NCBI GenBank assembly: GCA_003520545.1
Contig: DOUP01000117.1
Location: forward strand, 535-8,722
Direction of reading: 5' to 3'
Length of the DNA: 8,188 bases
DNA from: Maritimibacter sp.
Lineage (GTDB): Bacteria > Pseudomonadota > Alphaproteobacteria > Rhodobacterales > Rhodobacteraceae
Below the pieces are notes generated by a model. The model did not search any database. It was not told the origin of the DNA and worked only from the letters and a program-made list of their open reading frames with translations. Shown here in pieces: positions 1 through 6,678 of the stretch; the first letter of the stretch is position 1, and each line of letters begins with the position of its first letter. Both the position numbers and the translations under genes were made by a program.

Positions 1-1526
1 GCGAGGTCGCCGTCCGGCGCTTCGTGACGCTCCAGGTAGAGGCGCAGGGTCGCGCCCGCCGTGCCGGTGCCGGACAGCCGGATCACCGCGCGGGCGCCGC
101 TCTCGAAGGTCAGGATGATGCCTTGGGCTTCGGCGGTGGAGCCATCGACCGGGTCGGTGTAATCGAAATCCTGCGCCTCGATCACGGTCAGTCCGGCGAC
201 CTCGTGGCCCGGCAGGGTCGCCAGCTTGCCGCGCAGGTCGTCCATCAGGGTGGTGGCCACGCCGGAGTCGATCTCCTCGTAATCGTGGCGCGAGTAATAG
301 GTGCGACCATAGGTGGACCAATGGTCCTCCATGATCTCGGCCACGCTTTGCTTGCGCGCGGCGATGATGCCCAGCCACATGAGCACCGCCCAAAGCCCGT
401 CCTTTTCGCGCACGTGGTTCGACCCGGTGCCCGCGCTTTCCTCGCCGCAAATGGTGACCCGGCCCGCGTCCAGAAGCGTGCCGAAGAATTTCCAGCCGGT
501 GGGCGTCTGGTGTGCTTCGATGCCGAGACGCTCGGCCACCCGGTCAGATGCGCTGGAGGTGGGCATGGAGCGCGCGATGCCTTTAATCCCGTCCGAGTAG
601 CCGGGTGCGAGGTGGGCATTGGCGGCGATCACGGCGAGGCTGTCGGAGGGCGTGACGTAGATCCCGCGTCCAAGGATCATGTTGCGGTCGCCGTCCCCGT
701 CGCTGGCCGCGCCGAAATCGGGGGCGGTGTCGCTCATCAGGTGATCGACGAGCGGTTTGGCCCAGACCGGGTTCGGGTCCGGGTGGCCGCCACCGAAATC
801 GGGCGAGGGCAGGCCGTTGACCACGGAGCCGGAGGCCGCGCCCAGCCGTTTCTCCAGGATCTCGGTGGCATAAGGCCCGGTGACCGCGTGCATCGCGTCG
901 AAGCGCAGGGTGAAGCCGCTCGCGATCATCTCGCGCACCGCCTCGAAGTCGATCAGCGTTTCCATGAGCGCCGCGTAGTCCTCGACCGGGTCGATGATGT
1001 CGATCTGCATGTCGCCCAAGGTGAAGCTGCCGATCTTCGACAGGTCGGGCGCGAATTCCGTGGTGATCGTGTAGCTTTTCAGCGTTTTGGTTTCTTCAAA
1101 GATCGCATCGGTGATCGCGCCGGGGGCGGGGCCGCCGTTCGGGATGTTGAACTTGAGGCCGAAGTCGCCCTCGGGGCCGCCCGGATTATGCGAGGCCGAA
1201 AGGATGAAGCCGCCGTCGGTTTCATTGAGCCGGATCAGGTGCGAGGCGGCAGGCGTGGAGAGGAGGCCCTCACGCCCGATAATCATCCGTTTGACACCCT
1301 GCGCCGCGCCCATGCGCATCAGGGTCGCGATGGCCTTGTCGTTGAAATATCGCCCGTCGCCCCCGACCACGTAGGTCTTGCCCGCCGGTTCGATCACGTT
1401 GAAAATCGCCTGCACGTAGTTTTCCAGAAAGTCGGGCCGGGAGAACTCGGCGGTCTTCTTGCGCAGACCGGAGGTGCCGGGTTCCTGGCCCTCGATCGGG
1501 CGGGTTGCGCGGGTTTCGATGGTCAT
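1..1526 (-). CDS. pgm: Alpha-D-glucose-phosphate phosphoglucomutase, 3' end cut off by window
   Basis: Interconverts glucose 1-phosphate and glucose 6-phosphate in the cytoplasm, linking glycolysis with glycogen, UDP-glucose and surface polysaccharide synthesis. I translated the minus strand from ATG at 1526. The frame stays open to base 1, giving 508 complete codons of a family usually near 545, so about 35 C-terminal residues are missing. Family marks in order: GTSGLRKK near the N-terminus; the phosphoserine loop SASHNPGG with catalytic Ser112; the metal loop DGDGDR with Asp276, Asp278 and Asp280; the sugar loop GEES at 361-364, followed by GTGS and REKDG; and the phosphate-binding RLSGTGTAG from about 483. 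These identify the PGM branch specific for glucose phosphate rather than a generic phosphomannomutase. The start is 6 bases after the regulator stop codon, with only a weak GGGA upstream, so translation is probably coupled to that gene. No frameshift seen. Confidence 0.96.
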   Translation of the reverse strand, partial: MTIETRATRPIEGQEPGTSGLRKKTAEFSRPDFLENYVQAIFNVIEPAGKTYVVGGDGRYFNDKAIATLMRMGAAQGVKRMIIGREGLLSTPAASHLIRLNETDGGFILSASHNPGGPEGDFGLKFNIPNGGPAPGAITDAIFEETKTLKSYTITTEFAPDLSKIGSFTLGDMQIDIIDPVEDYAALMETLIDFEAVREMIASGFTLRFDAMHAVTGPYATEILEKRLGAASGSVVNGLPSPDFGGGHPDPNPVWAKPLVDHLMSDTAPDFGAASDGDGDRNMILGRGIYVTPSDSLAVIAANAHLAPGYSDGIKGIARSMPTSSASDRVAERLGIEAHQTPTGWKFFGTLLDAGRVTICGEESAGTGSNHVREKDGLWAVLMWLGIIAARKQSVAEIMEDHWSTYGRTYYSRHDYEEIDSGVATTLMDDLRGKLATLPGHEVAGLTVIEAQDFDYTDPVDGSTAEAQGIILTFESGARAVIRLSGTGTAGATLRLYLERHEAPDGDL

Positions 1527-1532
1527 CGTGGA

Positions 1533-1964
1533 TTATCCCAGTCGGTCGATCTTGGTGGACAGGTGGATCAGTGTCTCGGTCGATTTCACGCCTTCCAGCG
1601 CGCCAAGGGCATCGAGGGTTGCATCGAGCGCCGCGGTCGTGGGCGCGGCGAGCGTGAGGACGAGGTCGGCGCGGCCCGACGCGGTGTGCGCGGTTTCGAC
1701 TTCCGCCATTTTCGCGAGGCGGGCGAGAACAGCAGGTGTCGCGCGGGGTTCCAGGGCCAGAAGCACCGTGGCCCGGATCATGGATTTCCGCGCCGCATCG
1801 TTCAATCGGATCGCGTAGCCCGCAATGACGCCGGTGCGCTCCAGCCGCTCCAGCCGCGCTTGCACCGTGGACCGCGCCAGCCCCAGATCGCGGGCCAGAT
1901 CGGCCACGGGGCGGCGGGCGTTCTCGCCAAGCAGGGTGAGGAGTTGACGGTCGGTATCATCCAT
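1533..1964 (-). CDS. AsnC/Lrp-family transcriptional regulator
   Basis: A 143-residue DNA-binding regulator, the normal length for this family. Residues 1-50 form the AsnC-type winged helix-turn-helix, opening with MDDTDRQLLTLL, and with DLARDLGLARSTVQARLERL as the helix-turn-helix and recognition helix. Residues about 63-140 form the RAM (effector-binding) beta-alpha-beta domain, including the TASGRADLVL turn around Gly97 and the usual ending STKIDR. The start at 1964 is chosen because MDDTDRQ is the canonical family N-terminus; the frame continues open upstream without family similarity. The Shine-Dalgarno region is weak and overlaps a 19-base palindrome. Family members usually bind amino acids and regulate themselves and a divergent amino-acid enzyme gene. 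Here the divergent gene is a PLP amino-acid decarboxylase, so ornithine, lysine or arginine is a reasonable guess for the effector. The gene is followed closely by pgm, an unusual partner. Confidence 0.94.
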   Translation of the reverse strand: MDDTDRQLLTLLGENARRPVADLARDLGLARSTVQARLERLERTGVIAGYAIRLNDAARKSMIRATVLLALEPRATPAVLARLAKMAEVETAHTASGRADLVLTLAAPTTAALDATLDALGALEGVKSTETLIHLSTKIDRLG

Positions 1965-1965
1965 A

Positions 1966-1984
1966 TCGCCAGCCAAGCTGGCGA
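1966..1984. promoter_or_regulatory. 19-base palindrome, candidate operator of the AsnC/Lrp regulator
   Basis: TCGCCAGC and GCTGGCGA form perfect 8-base inverted arms around a 3-base spacer (CAA). The element starts two bases upstream of the regulator ATG and lies in the 114-base divergent gap between regulator and decarboxylase. A bound protein here would block the regulator's own transcription or initiation region. In the regulator mRNA the same bases could form a hairpin next to the start codon. Assignment as an operator is inference from position and symmetry; I do not know the binding consensus of this protein. Confidence 0.5.
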
Positions 1985-2078
1985 ATTGACGAAAGTAAAG
2001 CGCATTTCGCCCGGATCGCCGCTTTGAATCGACGGTTTTTCGCGGAACGCTGAAAGAAACGGCGAACAGGGCAAGGCT

Positions 2079-3230
2079 ATGAGTAAATTTTCCCAGATTT
2101 GGGCCACGGAGATGGACCACCTTCGCGCGGCGCGTCCCGTCGATCCGGTGCTGTATTTCGCGCCGGAAGCGCTGGTCAGGACGCAGCGGCGGTTTCGCAG
2201 CGGGTTTCCGGGGGCGGTGACCTACGCCGTGAAGGCCAATGACAACGCGGGCGTGATCGACACGCTGGCCAAGGGCGGGATGCAGGCCTTCGACGTGGCC
2301 TCGCCCGTCGAGATCGACGCGGTGCGTGCGCTCGTGCCCGGGGCGGTACTGCATTACAACAACCCCGTGCGGGGTGGCTGGGAGATCGCCCATGCGGTTC
2401 AGGCCGGGGTGGCCTCCTATTCCGTCGATGGGCTTGGTGAGTTGGCAAAGCTCGTGGAGGCCGTGCCGAAAGGAGCGGAGATGTCCGTGCGGCTGGCTCT
2501 GCCGGTCGAGGGCGCGGCCTATCATTTCGGCGAGAAATTCGGCGAGGGGCCGGAGGGCGCGGTGGAGCTCTTGCGGGCCGTTGTCGCGGCGGGATACGTG
2601 CCTTCGATGACGTTTCATGTCGGCACTCAATGCGCGGACCCGGCGGCCTGGACCCGATATATCGAGACCTGCGCCGAGGTGGCGCGGGAGGCGGGTGTGC
2701 GGCTTGCGCGGTTGAACGTGGGCGGGGGCTTTCCGTCCGATCGCGGGCGCGGTGCGGCGTTGGAGCCGATCTTTGCCGCGATCCGCGCGGCCGTGTCGCA
2801 CGCTTTTCCCGAGGACCGCCCCGAGCTTCTGTGCGAACCTGGTCGCGCGATGGTGGCCGATGCCTTCACGGCGGCATTCAAGGTGAAAGCCGAGCGGGCT
2901 TGCGGCGCGCTGTTTCTGAACGATGGTATCTATGGCCTGCTCGCGGAACTCCCCATCATAGGGCCGCACCAAAGGCTGCGGGTGGTGACCGAGGGCGGCA
3001 CGCTGCGCGAGGGGCCGACACGCCCGTATGTGCTCTACGGGCCGACCTGTGACAGTCTCGACAAACTTCCCGACACCGTCGATTTGCCGGAGACCACCCG
3101 CGAAGGTGACTACGTGATCTTCGACGGGATCGGGGCCTATTCCACCGCCACGAATACCCGGTTCAACGGTTACGGCTCACACGAGGTCGTGACGGTGCGG
3201 CGCTCTGGACATCGCGCGTCTGGCGGGTAG
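2079..3230 (+). CDS. Fold-type III PLP-dependent decarboxylase, ornithine/lysine decarboxylase type
   Basis: A 383-residue cytoplasmic enzyme, most likely decarboxylating ornithine (and perhaps lysine) to putrescine (or cadaverine) for polyamine synthesis. It has the full alanine-racemase-fold set: YAVKAN with the PLP-binding Lys52; FHVGTQC with the PLP-stacking His180; the phosphate-binding NVGGGFP at 213-219; EPGR at 253-256; the active-site Cys324 and Asp325 in GPTCDSLDKL; and Tyr354 in GIGAYS. Cys-Asp at this place is typical of ornithine/lysine decarboxylases rather than diaminopimelate decarboxylase. The YHFGEKFG segment (148-155) is where the specificity helix lies in this family; I cannot read the substrate from it. 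The start at 2079 has only a weak AAGG close upstream; Met12 (ATG at 2112) is the alternative. The gene diverges from the AsnC/Lrp regulator, its likely controller, and begins a plus-strand cluster with the molybdenum hydroxylase 29 bases downstream. Confidence 0.9.
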   Translation: MSKFSQIWATEMDHLRAARPVDPVLYFAPEALVRTQRRFRSGFPGAVTYAVKANDNAGVIDTLAKGGMQAFDVASPVEIDAVRALVPGAVLHYNNPVRGGWEIAHAVQAGVASYSVDGLGELAKLVEAVPKGAEMSVRLALPVEGAAYHFGEKFGEGPEGAVELLRAVVAAGYVPSMTFHVGTQCADPAAWTRYIETCAEVAREAGVRLARLNVGGGFPSDRGRGAALEPIFAAIRAAVSHAFPEDRPELLCEPGRAMVADAFTAAFKVKAERACGALFLNDGIYGLLAELPIIGPHQRLRVVTEGGTLREGPTRPYVLYGPTCDSLDKLPDTVDLPETTREGDYVIFDGIGAYSTATNTRFNGYGSHEVVTVRRSGHRASGG

Positions 3231-3231
3231 T

Positions 3232-3253
3232 CTCCCCCGTGAAACGCGGGGAG
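3232..3253 (+). promoter_or_regulatory. RNA hairpin that hides the ribosome binding site of the molybdenum hydroxylase gene
   Basis: CTCCCC (3232-3237) can pair perfectly with GGGGAG (3248-3253), and CGT/ACG inside it (3238-3240 with 3244-3246) can extend the stem past a one-base bulge, leaving a GAA loop. The right arm is the only Shine-Dalgarno candidate for the ATG at 3260. The stem begins two bases after the decarboxylase stop codon. No T-run follows, so a rho-independent terminator is unlikely. A ribosome ending translation at 3230 would melt the stem, which fits translational coupling. Structure is read from sequence only; the function is inferred. Confidence 0.5.
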
Positions 3254-3259
3254 TCTCCA

Positions 3260-5548
3260 ATGGAAAAATTCGGTAAGTCACAAGCCTTTACCCGGCTCGA
3301 AGATGTGCGATTTCTGAAAGGTGAAGGGCGATATATAGACGATATCACCCCCGAGAATGCGTATTTCGGATACTTTCTGCGCTCGACGGTGGCGCATGGG
3401 ACGATCACCGAACTAGACGTGGACGACGCGCGGGAGATGGAGGGCGTGCACCTGATCCTGACCGCCGACGACCTGGAGGCCGGTGGCGTCGTCATGGATA
3501 TGTGGGGCGTGCAGGTGCCGAACCGGGACGGCTCGAAAGGGCTGAAGCCCGCGCGTCCGCCGCTTGCCCAGGGCAAAGTGCGTTTCGTGGGCGAGGCCAT
3601 CGCCTTTGTCGTCGCGGACACGCTGGATGCCGCCCGTGATGCCGCCGAGACGATCATGGTCGAGATCGACGAGCTTCCCGTGAAGGTCGATATCGCCCCC
3701 GGAGGGGCGCTGGTCCATGACGATGTGCCAGAGAACGTGGCCTATGACTTCGGTCTGGGGGACGAGGCCGCGACCGAGGCCGCGATCGCCGAGGCCGCCC
3801 ATGTGGTGACCAAGACCATCCCGGACACCCGCGTCTACGCGGTGTCGATGGAGCCGCGCGGGGGCTTTGCGGAAGTGCTGGAGGACGGTCGTCCCCATAT
3901 CGCGCTTTCCGGCCAAGGGGTCTGGGGACCGAAGGAGCAGATTTCCAAGGCGCTGGGACTGGGCGAGGACGAGCTGAAGGTCACGACGCCCGACGTGGGT
4001 GGCGGTTTTGGCATGAAGGCGCAGATGTATCCGGAATACATCGTGCTGACCCATGCGGCGATGGTTTTGAAGCATCCAGTCCGCTGGATGGCGGATCGCA
4101 CGGAATCCATGTTGTCGGACAACGCGGGACGTGCTTTGACGACCACCGCGACACTGGCCTTCGACACGGATCACAAGATCACCGCTTACAAGGTCGAAAC
4201 CGTCAGCGATTTGGGCGCTTATGCCAGCCAGTTCGGCCAGGCGATCCAGTCGAACCTTTTCGCCCGCGTGCTGACCGGCGTCTACGATATCCAGACCGCC
4301 TGGCAGAACGCGCGGGGCGTGTTCACGAATACCGTTCAGGTCGATGCCTACCGGGGTGCGGGGCGGCCCGAGGCGATCTACGTTCTGGAGCGGATGATGA
4401 ACGCCGCCGCGCATGACCTGGGTGTCGATGCCTGGGATCTGCGGCGCAAGAATTTCATTCCCGTCGACAGGTTCCCCTATGACACCGTGTCGGGCGAAAC
4501 CTATGACGTGGGCGATTTCAACCGGGTGCTCGAGCGCGTGGTGGCAGAAGCCGACTTGCAAGGTTTCATGAAACGCGCGGAAGAGAGCAAGGCGCGGGGC
4601 AAGCTGCGAGGGGTCGGGCTCGCCTATTACATCGAGTCGATCCTGGGCAGCCCGGAAGAGGACGCGACCATCGAGTTCACCGACAACGGCCACGTGTTGC
4701 TCTACGTGGGGACGCAATCCAATGGGCAGGGGCATGAAACGGTTTATGCAAAGTTCCTGTCCGATCAGACCGGGATTCCGGTCGAGAGAATCGAGATCGT
4801 GCAAGGCGACAGCGACCGGATCGCCCGTGGCGGCGGCACCGGTGGCTCCCGCTCCGTGACCGTGCAGAACAACGTGACGCTGGTTGCGATCGAGAAGGTG
4901 GTGGAGAATTTCAAAGCCTTCCTCGGTGAAACCGAAGGGGTCGATCCGGCGGAGATCGGTTTCGACGACGAGGTGTTCCGTATTCCCGGATCAAACCTCA
5001 CCCCCACCATGCTGGACGTGGCCGCGCTGGCCTATGCCAAGGAACGTGACGATCTGCTGAAAATCACCGAGACGGCCAAGCTGCCCGCGCGCTCTTTCCC
5101 GAACGGGGCCCATGTGGCGGAGGTCGAGGTGGACCCGGACACCGGGCATGTGGAGCTTGCGCGGTACACCGTGACCGACGATTTCGGAAATATGATCAAC
5201 CCGCTCCTGGTCGAGGGCCAGGTGCACGGGGGCGTGGTGCAGGGGGCAGGGCAGCTCTTGATGGAACATGCGGTGGTGGATGAGGACGGGCAGAACGTGA
5301 CCGCCAGTTTCATGGACTACGCGCTGCCGCGTGCGGACGACATGCCGTTCATGAAGTTCACCACGGAACCCGTGCCATCGACCGCCAACGTCATGGGGAT
5401 GAAGGGCTGTGGCGAGGCGGGGACCGTCGGCTCCATGGCCGCCATCGGCAACGCGGTGGCGGATGCGCTTTGGGTGGTCGGGGTGCGCGATGCGCAGATG
5501 CCGTTCACGCCGGAGCGAGTCTGGCAGATGATCCAAGCCGCGAAGTGA
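3260..5548 (+). CDS. Molybdenum hydroxylase large subunit, xanthine dehydrogenase family, CoxL form II type
   Basis: A 762-residue molybdopterin-binding subunit related to xanthine dehydrogenase, aldehyde oxidase and aerobic CO dehydrogenase. Layout: an aldehyde-oxidase a/b hammerhead domain (about 17-130), then two molybdenum-cofactor domains (about 150-395 and 420-735). Visible motifs are MEPRGGFAE near 198, VGGGFGMK at 247-254, AYRGAGR at 363-369, TQSNGQGHE at 485-493, GGGTGGSRS at 524-532, and GCGEAGTVGS with the presumed catalytic base Glu719. True form I CO dehydrogenase carries AYRCSFR with a copper-binding cysteine; this protein has AYRGAGR, so CO oxidation is not supported and the substrate is unknown. 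There is no Tat signal, so it is cytoplasmic. Start at ATG 3260 rather than the in-frame GTG at 3239, because GGGGAG sits 6 bases upstream of it. The FAD and 2Fe-2S subunits that normally complete the enzyme are absent from the window. The next gene starts 4 bases after its stop. Confidence 0.93.
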   Translation: MEKFGKSQAFTRLEDVRFLKGEGRYIDDITPENAYFGYFLRSTVAHGTITELDVDDAREMEGVHLILTADDLEAGGVVMDMWGVQVPNRDGSKGLKPARPPLAQGKVRFVGEAIAFVVADTLDAARDAAETIMVEIDELPVKVDIAPGGALVHDDVPENVAYDFGLGDEAATEAAIAEAAHVVTKTIPDTRVYAVSMEPRGGFAEVLEDGRPHIALSGQGVWGPKEQISKALGLGEDELKVTTPDVGGGFGMKAQMYPEYIVLTHAAMVLKHPVRWMADRTESMLSDNAGRALTTTATLAFDTDHKITAYKVETVSDLGAYASQFGQAIQSNLFARVLTGVYDIQTAWQNARGVFTNTVQVDAYRGAGRPEAIYVLERMMNAAAHDLGVDAWDLRRKNFIPVDRFPYDTVSGETYDVGDFNRVLERVVAEADLQGFMKRAEESKARGKLRGVGLAYYIESILGSPEEDATIEFTDNGHVLLYVGTQSNGQGHETVYAKFLSDQTGIPVERIEIVQGDSDRIARGGGTGGSRSVTVQNNVTLVAIEKVVENFKAFLGETEGVDPAEIGFDDEVFRIPGSNLTPTMLDVAALAYAKERDDLLKITETAKLPARSFPNGAHVAEVEVDPDTGHVELARYTVTDDFGNMINPLLVEGQVHGGVVQGAGQLLMEHAVVDEDGQNVTASFMDYALPRADDMPFMKFTTEPVPSTANVMGMKGCGEAGTVGSMAAIGNAVADALWVVGVRDAQMPFTPERVWQMIQAAK

Positions 5549-5552
5549 TGCG

Positions 5553-6671
5553 ATGAGCCTGCGTCGCCGCCTCAACAAAGTCCTGCATGGGCTGACGGAC
5601 GGGGGATTCACACGGCTGCGCAAATGGTTCCGGGGGCGTGTGCTCTCGGCCGGGGCCCAGACCGTCACCCGCGACCCGGTCTGCCATGTGATCGTGCTCG
5701 ACGGGACCATGTCGACGCTCGATCAGGGGCGAGAGACGAACGCCGGGATGGTCTATCGGTTGATGGACGAAATGCGCAGGCGCAACACCGCGCCGCGCGT
5801 CTCGGTTTACTACGAAGCCGGTATCCAGTGGCGCAACTGGCGTTCGGCCTGGCCGGTGGCGACCGGGATCGGGATCGATAGCCAGATCCGGCGCGCTTAC
5901 GGTGTTCTGGCGAGCCGGTATCGGCCCGGGGATCGGATCTACCTGTTCGGCTATTCGCGCGGCGCATTTGCCGCCCGGTCACTGGTCGGGATGATCGACC
6001 GGGTTGGGCTGCTCAAGCCCCAGGAGGCGACCGAGCGCAACGTGCTCACCGCCTATCGCCATTACGAAGCGCACCACATAACTGACGCGGCGCGCACCTT
6101 TGCCGAGAGGAATTGCGTGCATGGTGTCGAGATCGAGATGATCGGGGTCTGGGACACGGTGAAAGCGCTGGGCCTGCGCTGGCCGCTGATCTGGCGGCTG
6201 TGGGAGCGCAAGCACCAATTCCATAATGCCAATCTCAGCCTCAAGGTGCGTCACGGGTATCACGCATTGGCACGGGACGAGACGCGGCGAGCCTATGAAC
6301 CGCTCCTGTGGCGCACCTATGGTGAGTTTCCCGGACGGGTCGAACAGGTCTGGTTCCCTGGCACGCATGGCGATGTGGGCGGGCAGCTTGGTGGCTTCGA
6401 AGCCGCGCGGCCCCTGGCCTGGTTGTCGCTCAATTGGATGCTGGGTCGGGCCGAGGCGGCGGGATTGCCATTGCCGGAGGACTGGCACCACCGTTTCCCG
6501 GCGGACGCGGATGCGCCGTCGATGGGGCGCAATCACGGCTGGGGCAAGTTTTTCCTGCTGCGCACGGCGCGGCGGCGGGGCTATGATCCCTCCGAGGCGG
6601 ATTGGCAGCCCAACACGGTGTCCGATGGGCGGCATTTCGTGTCCGGCGAGGTGGATATGCAAACGCCGTGA
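5553..6671 (+). CDS. DUF2235 domain protein, predicted alpha/beta-hydrolase
   Basis: A 372-residue protein of the DUF2235 family, which includes the Tle1-type phospholipase effectors of type VI secretion but also many proteins of unknown role. Visible features: the early VIVLDGT strand (46-52), equivalent to the family's FDGT motif; the nucleophile elbow GYSRGAFAAR with Ser135 in a GxSxG motif; GVWDTV with Asp201; and WFPGTHGDVGGQ with His272. Together Ser135, Asp201 and His272 make a plausible catalytic triad. The first ~30 residues are rich in Arg/Lys (MSLRRRLNKV, RLRKWFRGR) and could form an amphipathic, membrane-touching helix; there is no cleavable signal peptide. The start is 4 bases after the molybdenum hydroxylase stop, with a poor Shine-Dalgarno, suggesting translational coupling. 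No VgrG, PAAR, adaptor or immunity gene is nearby, so an effector role is not supported; a housekeeping lipase or esterase is equally possible. Confidence 0.88.
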   Translation: MSLRRRLNKVLHGLTDGGFTRLRKWFRGRVLSAGAQTVTRDPVCHVIVLDGTMSTLDQGRETNAGMVYRLMDEMRRRNTAPRVSVYYEAGIQWRNWRSAWPVATGIGIDSQIRRAYGVLASRYRPGDRIYLFGYSRGAFAARSLVGMIDRVGLLKPQEATERNVLTAYRHYEAHHITDAARTFAERNCVHGVEIEMIGVWDTVKALGLRWPLIWRLWERKHQFHNANLSLKVRHGYHALARDETRRAYEPLLWRTYGEFPGRVEQVWFPGTHGDVGGQLGGFEAARPLAWLSLNWMLGRAEAAGLPLPEDWHHRFPADADAPSMGRNHGWGKFFLLRTARRRGYDPSEADWQPNTVSDGRHFVSGEVDMQTP

Positions 6672-6678
6672 TCGGCGT
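6663..6678. terminator. Short hairpin across convergent stop codons, possible bidirectional terminator
   Basis: ACGCCG (6663-6668) and CGGCGT (6673-6678) are perfect inverted arms around a TGAT loop, lying on the last codons and stop of the DUF2235 gene and touching the stop of the convergent thioesterase. The stem is only 6 bases and neither side has a real T-run, so intrinsic termination would be weak. It is listed because the genes are just 6 bases apart and no other terminator is visible between them. Confidence 0.3.

Noticed and set aside
24..2027. Very long plus-strand open frame (667 codons) opposite pgm and the regulator
   Set aside because: It is antisense to a well-supported pgm and AsnC/Lrp gene. 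Its translation is Gly/Arg/His/Asp-rich with no recognisable domain, as expected from the complement of a high-GC gene.
1965..2972. Upstream extension of the regulator frame on the minus strand, to 479 codons
   Set aside because: The AsnC/Lrp N-terminus is clearly at 1964. The extension lies antisense to the decarboxylase gene and has no family similarity.
3232..3253. Rho-independent terminator after the decarboxylase gene
   Set aside because: The stem is good, but no T-run follows and the right arm is the next gene's ribosome binding site.
3239..3259. GTG at 3239 as start of the molybdenum hydroxylase gene
   Set aside because: The 7 extra residues include the Shine-Dalgarno GGGGAG of the ATG at 3260. 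The family N-terminus fits MEKFGKSQAF better.
3413..4804. Minus-strand open frame of 463 codons opposite the molybdenum hydroxylase
   Set aside because: His/Arg/Gly-rich shadow of a gene with full motif support on the other strand.
3260..5548. Aerobic carbon monoxide dehydrogenase (CoxL form I)
   Set aside because: The diagnostic AYRCSFR loop is replaced by AYRGAGR, and no coxM or coxS gene is adjacent.
5553..6671. Type VI secretion effector module
   Set aside because: Only the DUF2235 domain is present; no spike, PAAR, adaptor or immunity gene is in the window.
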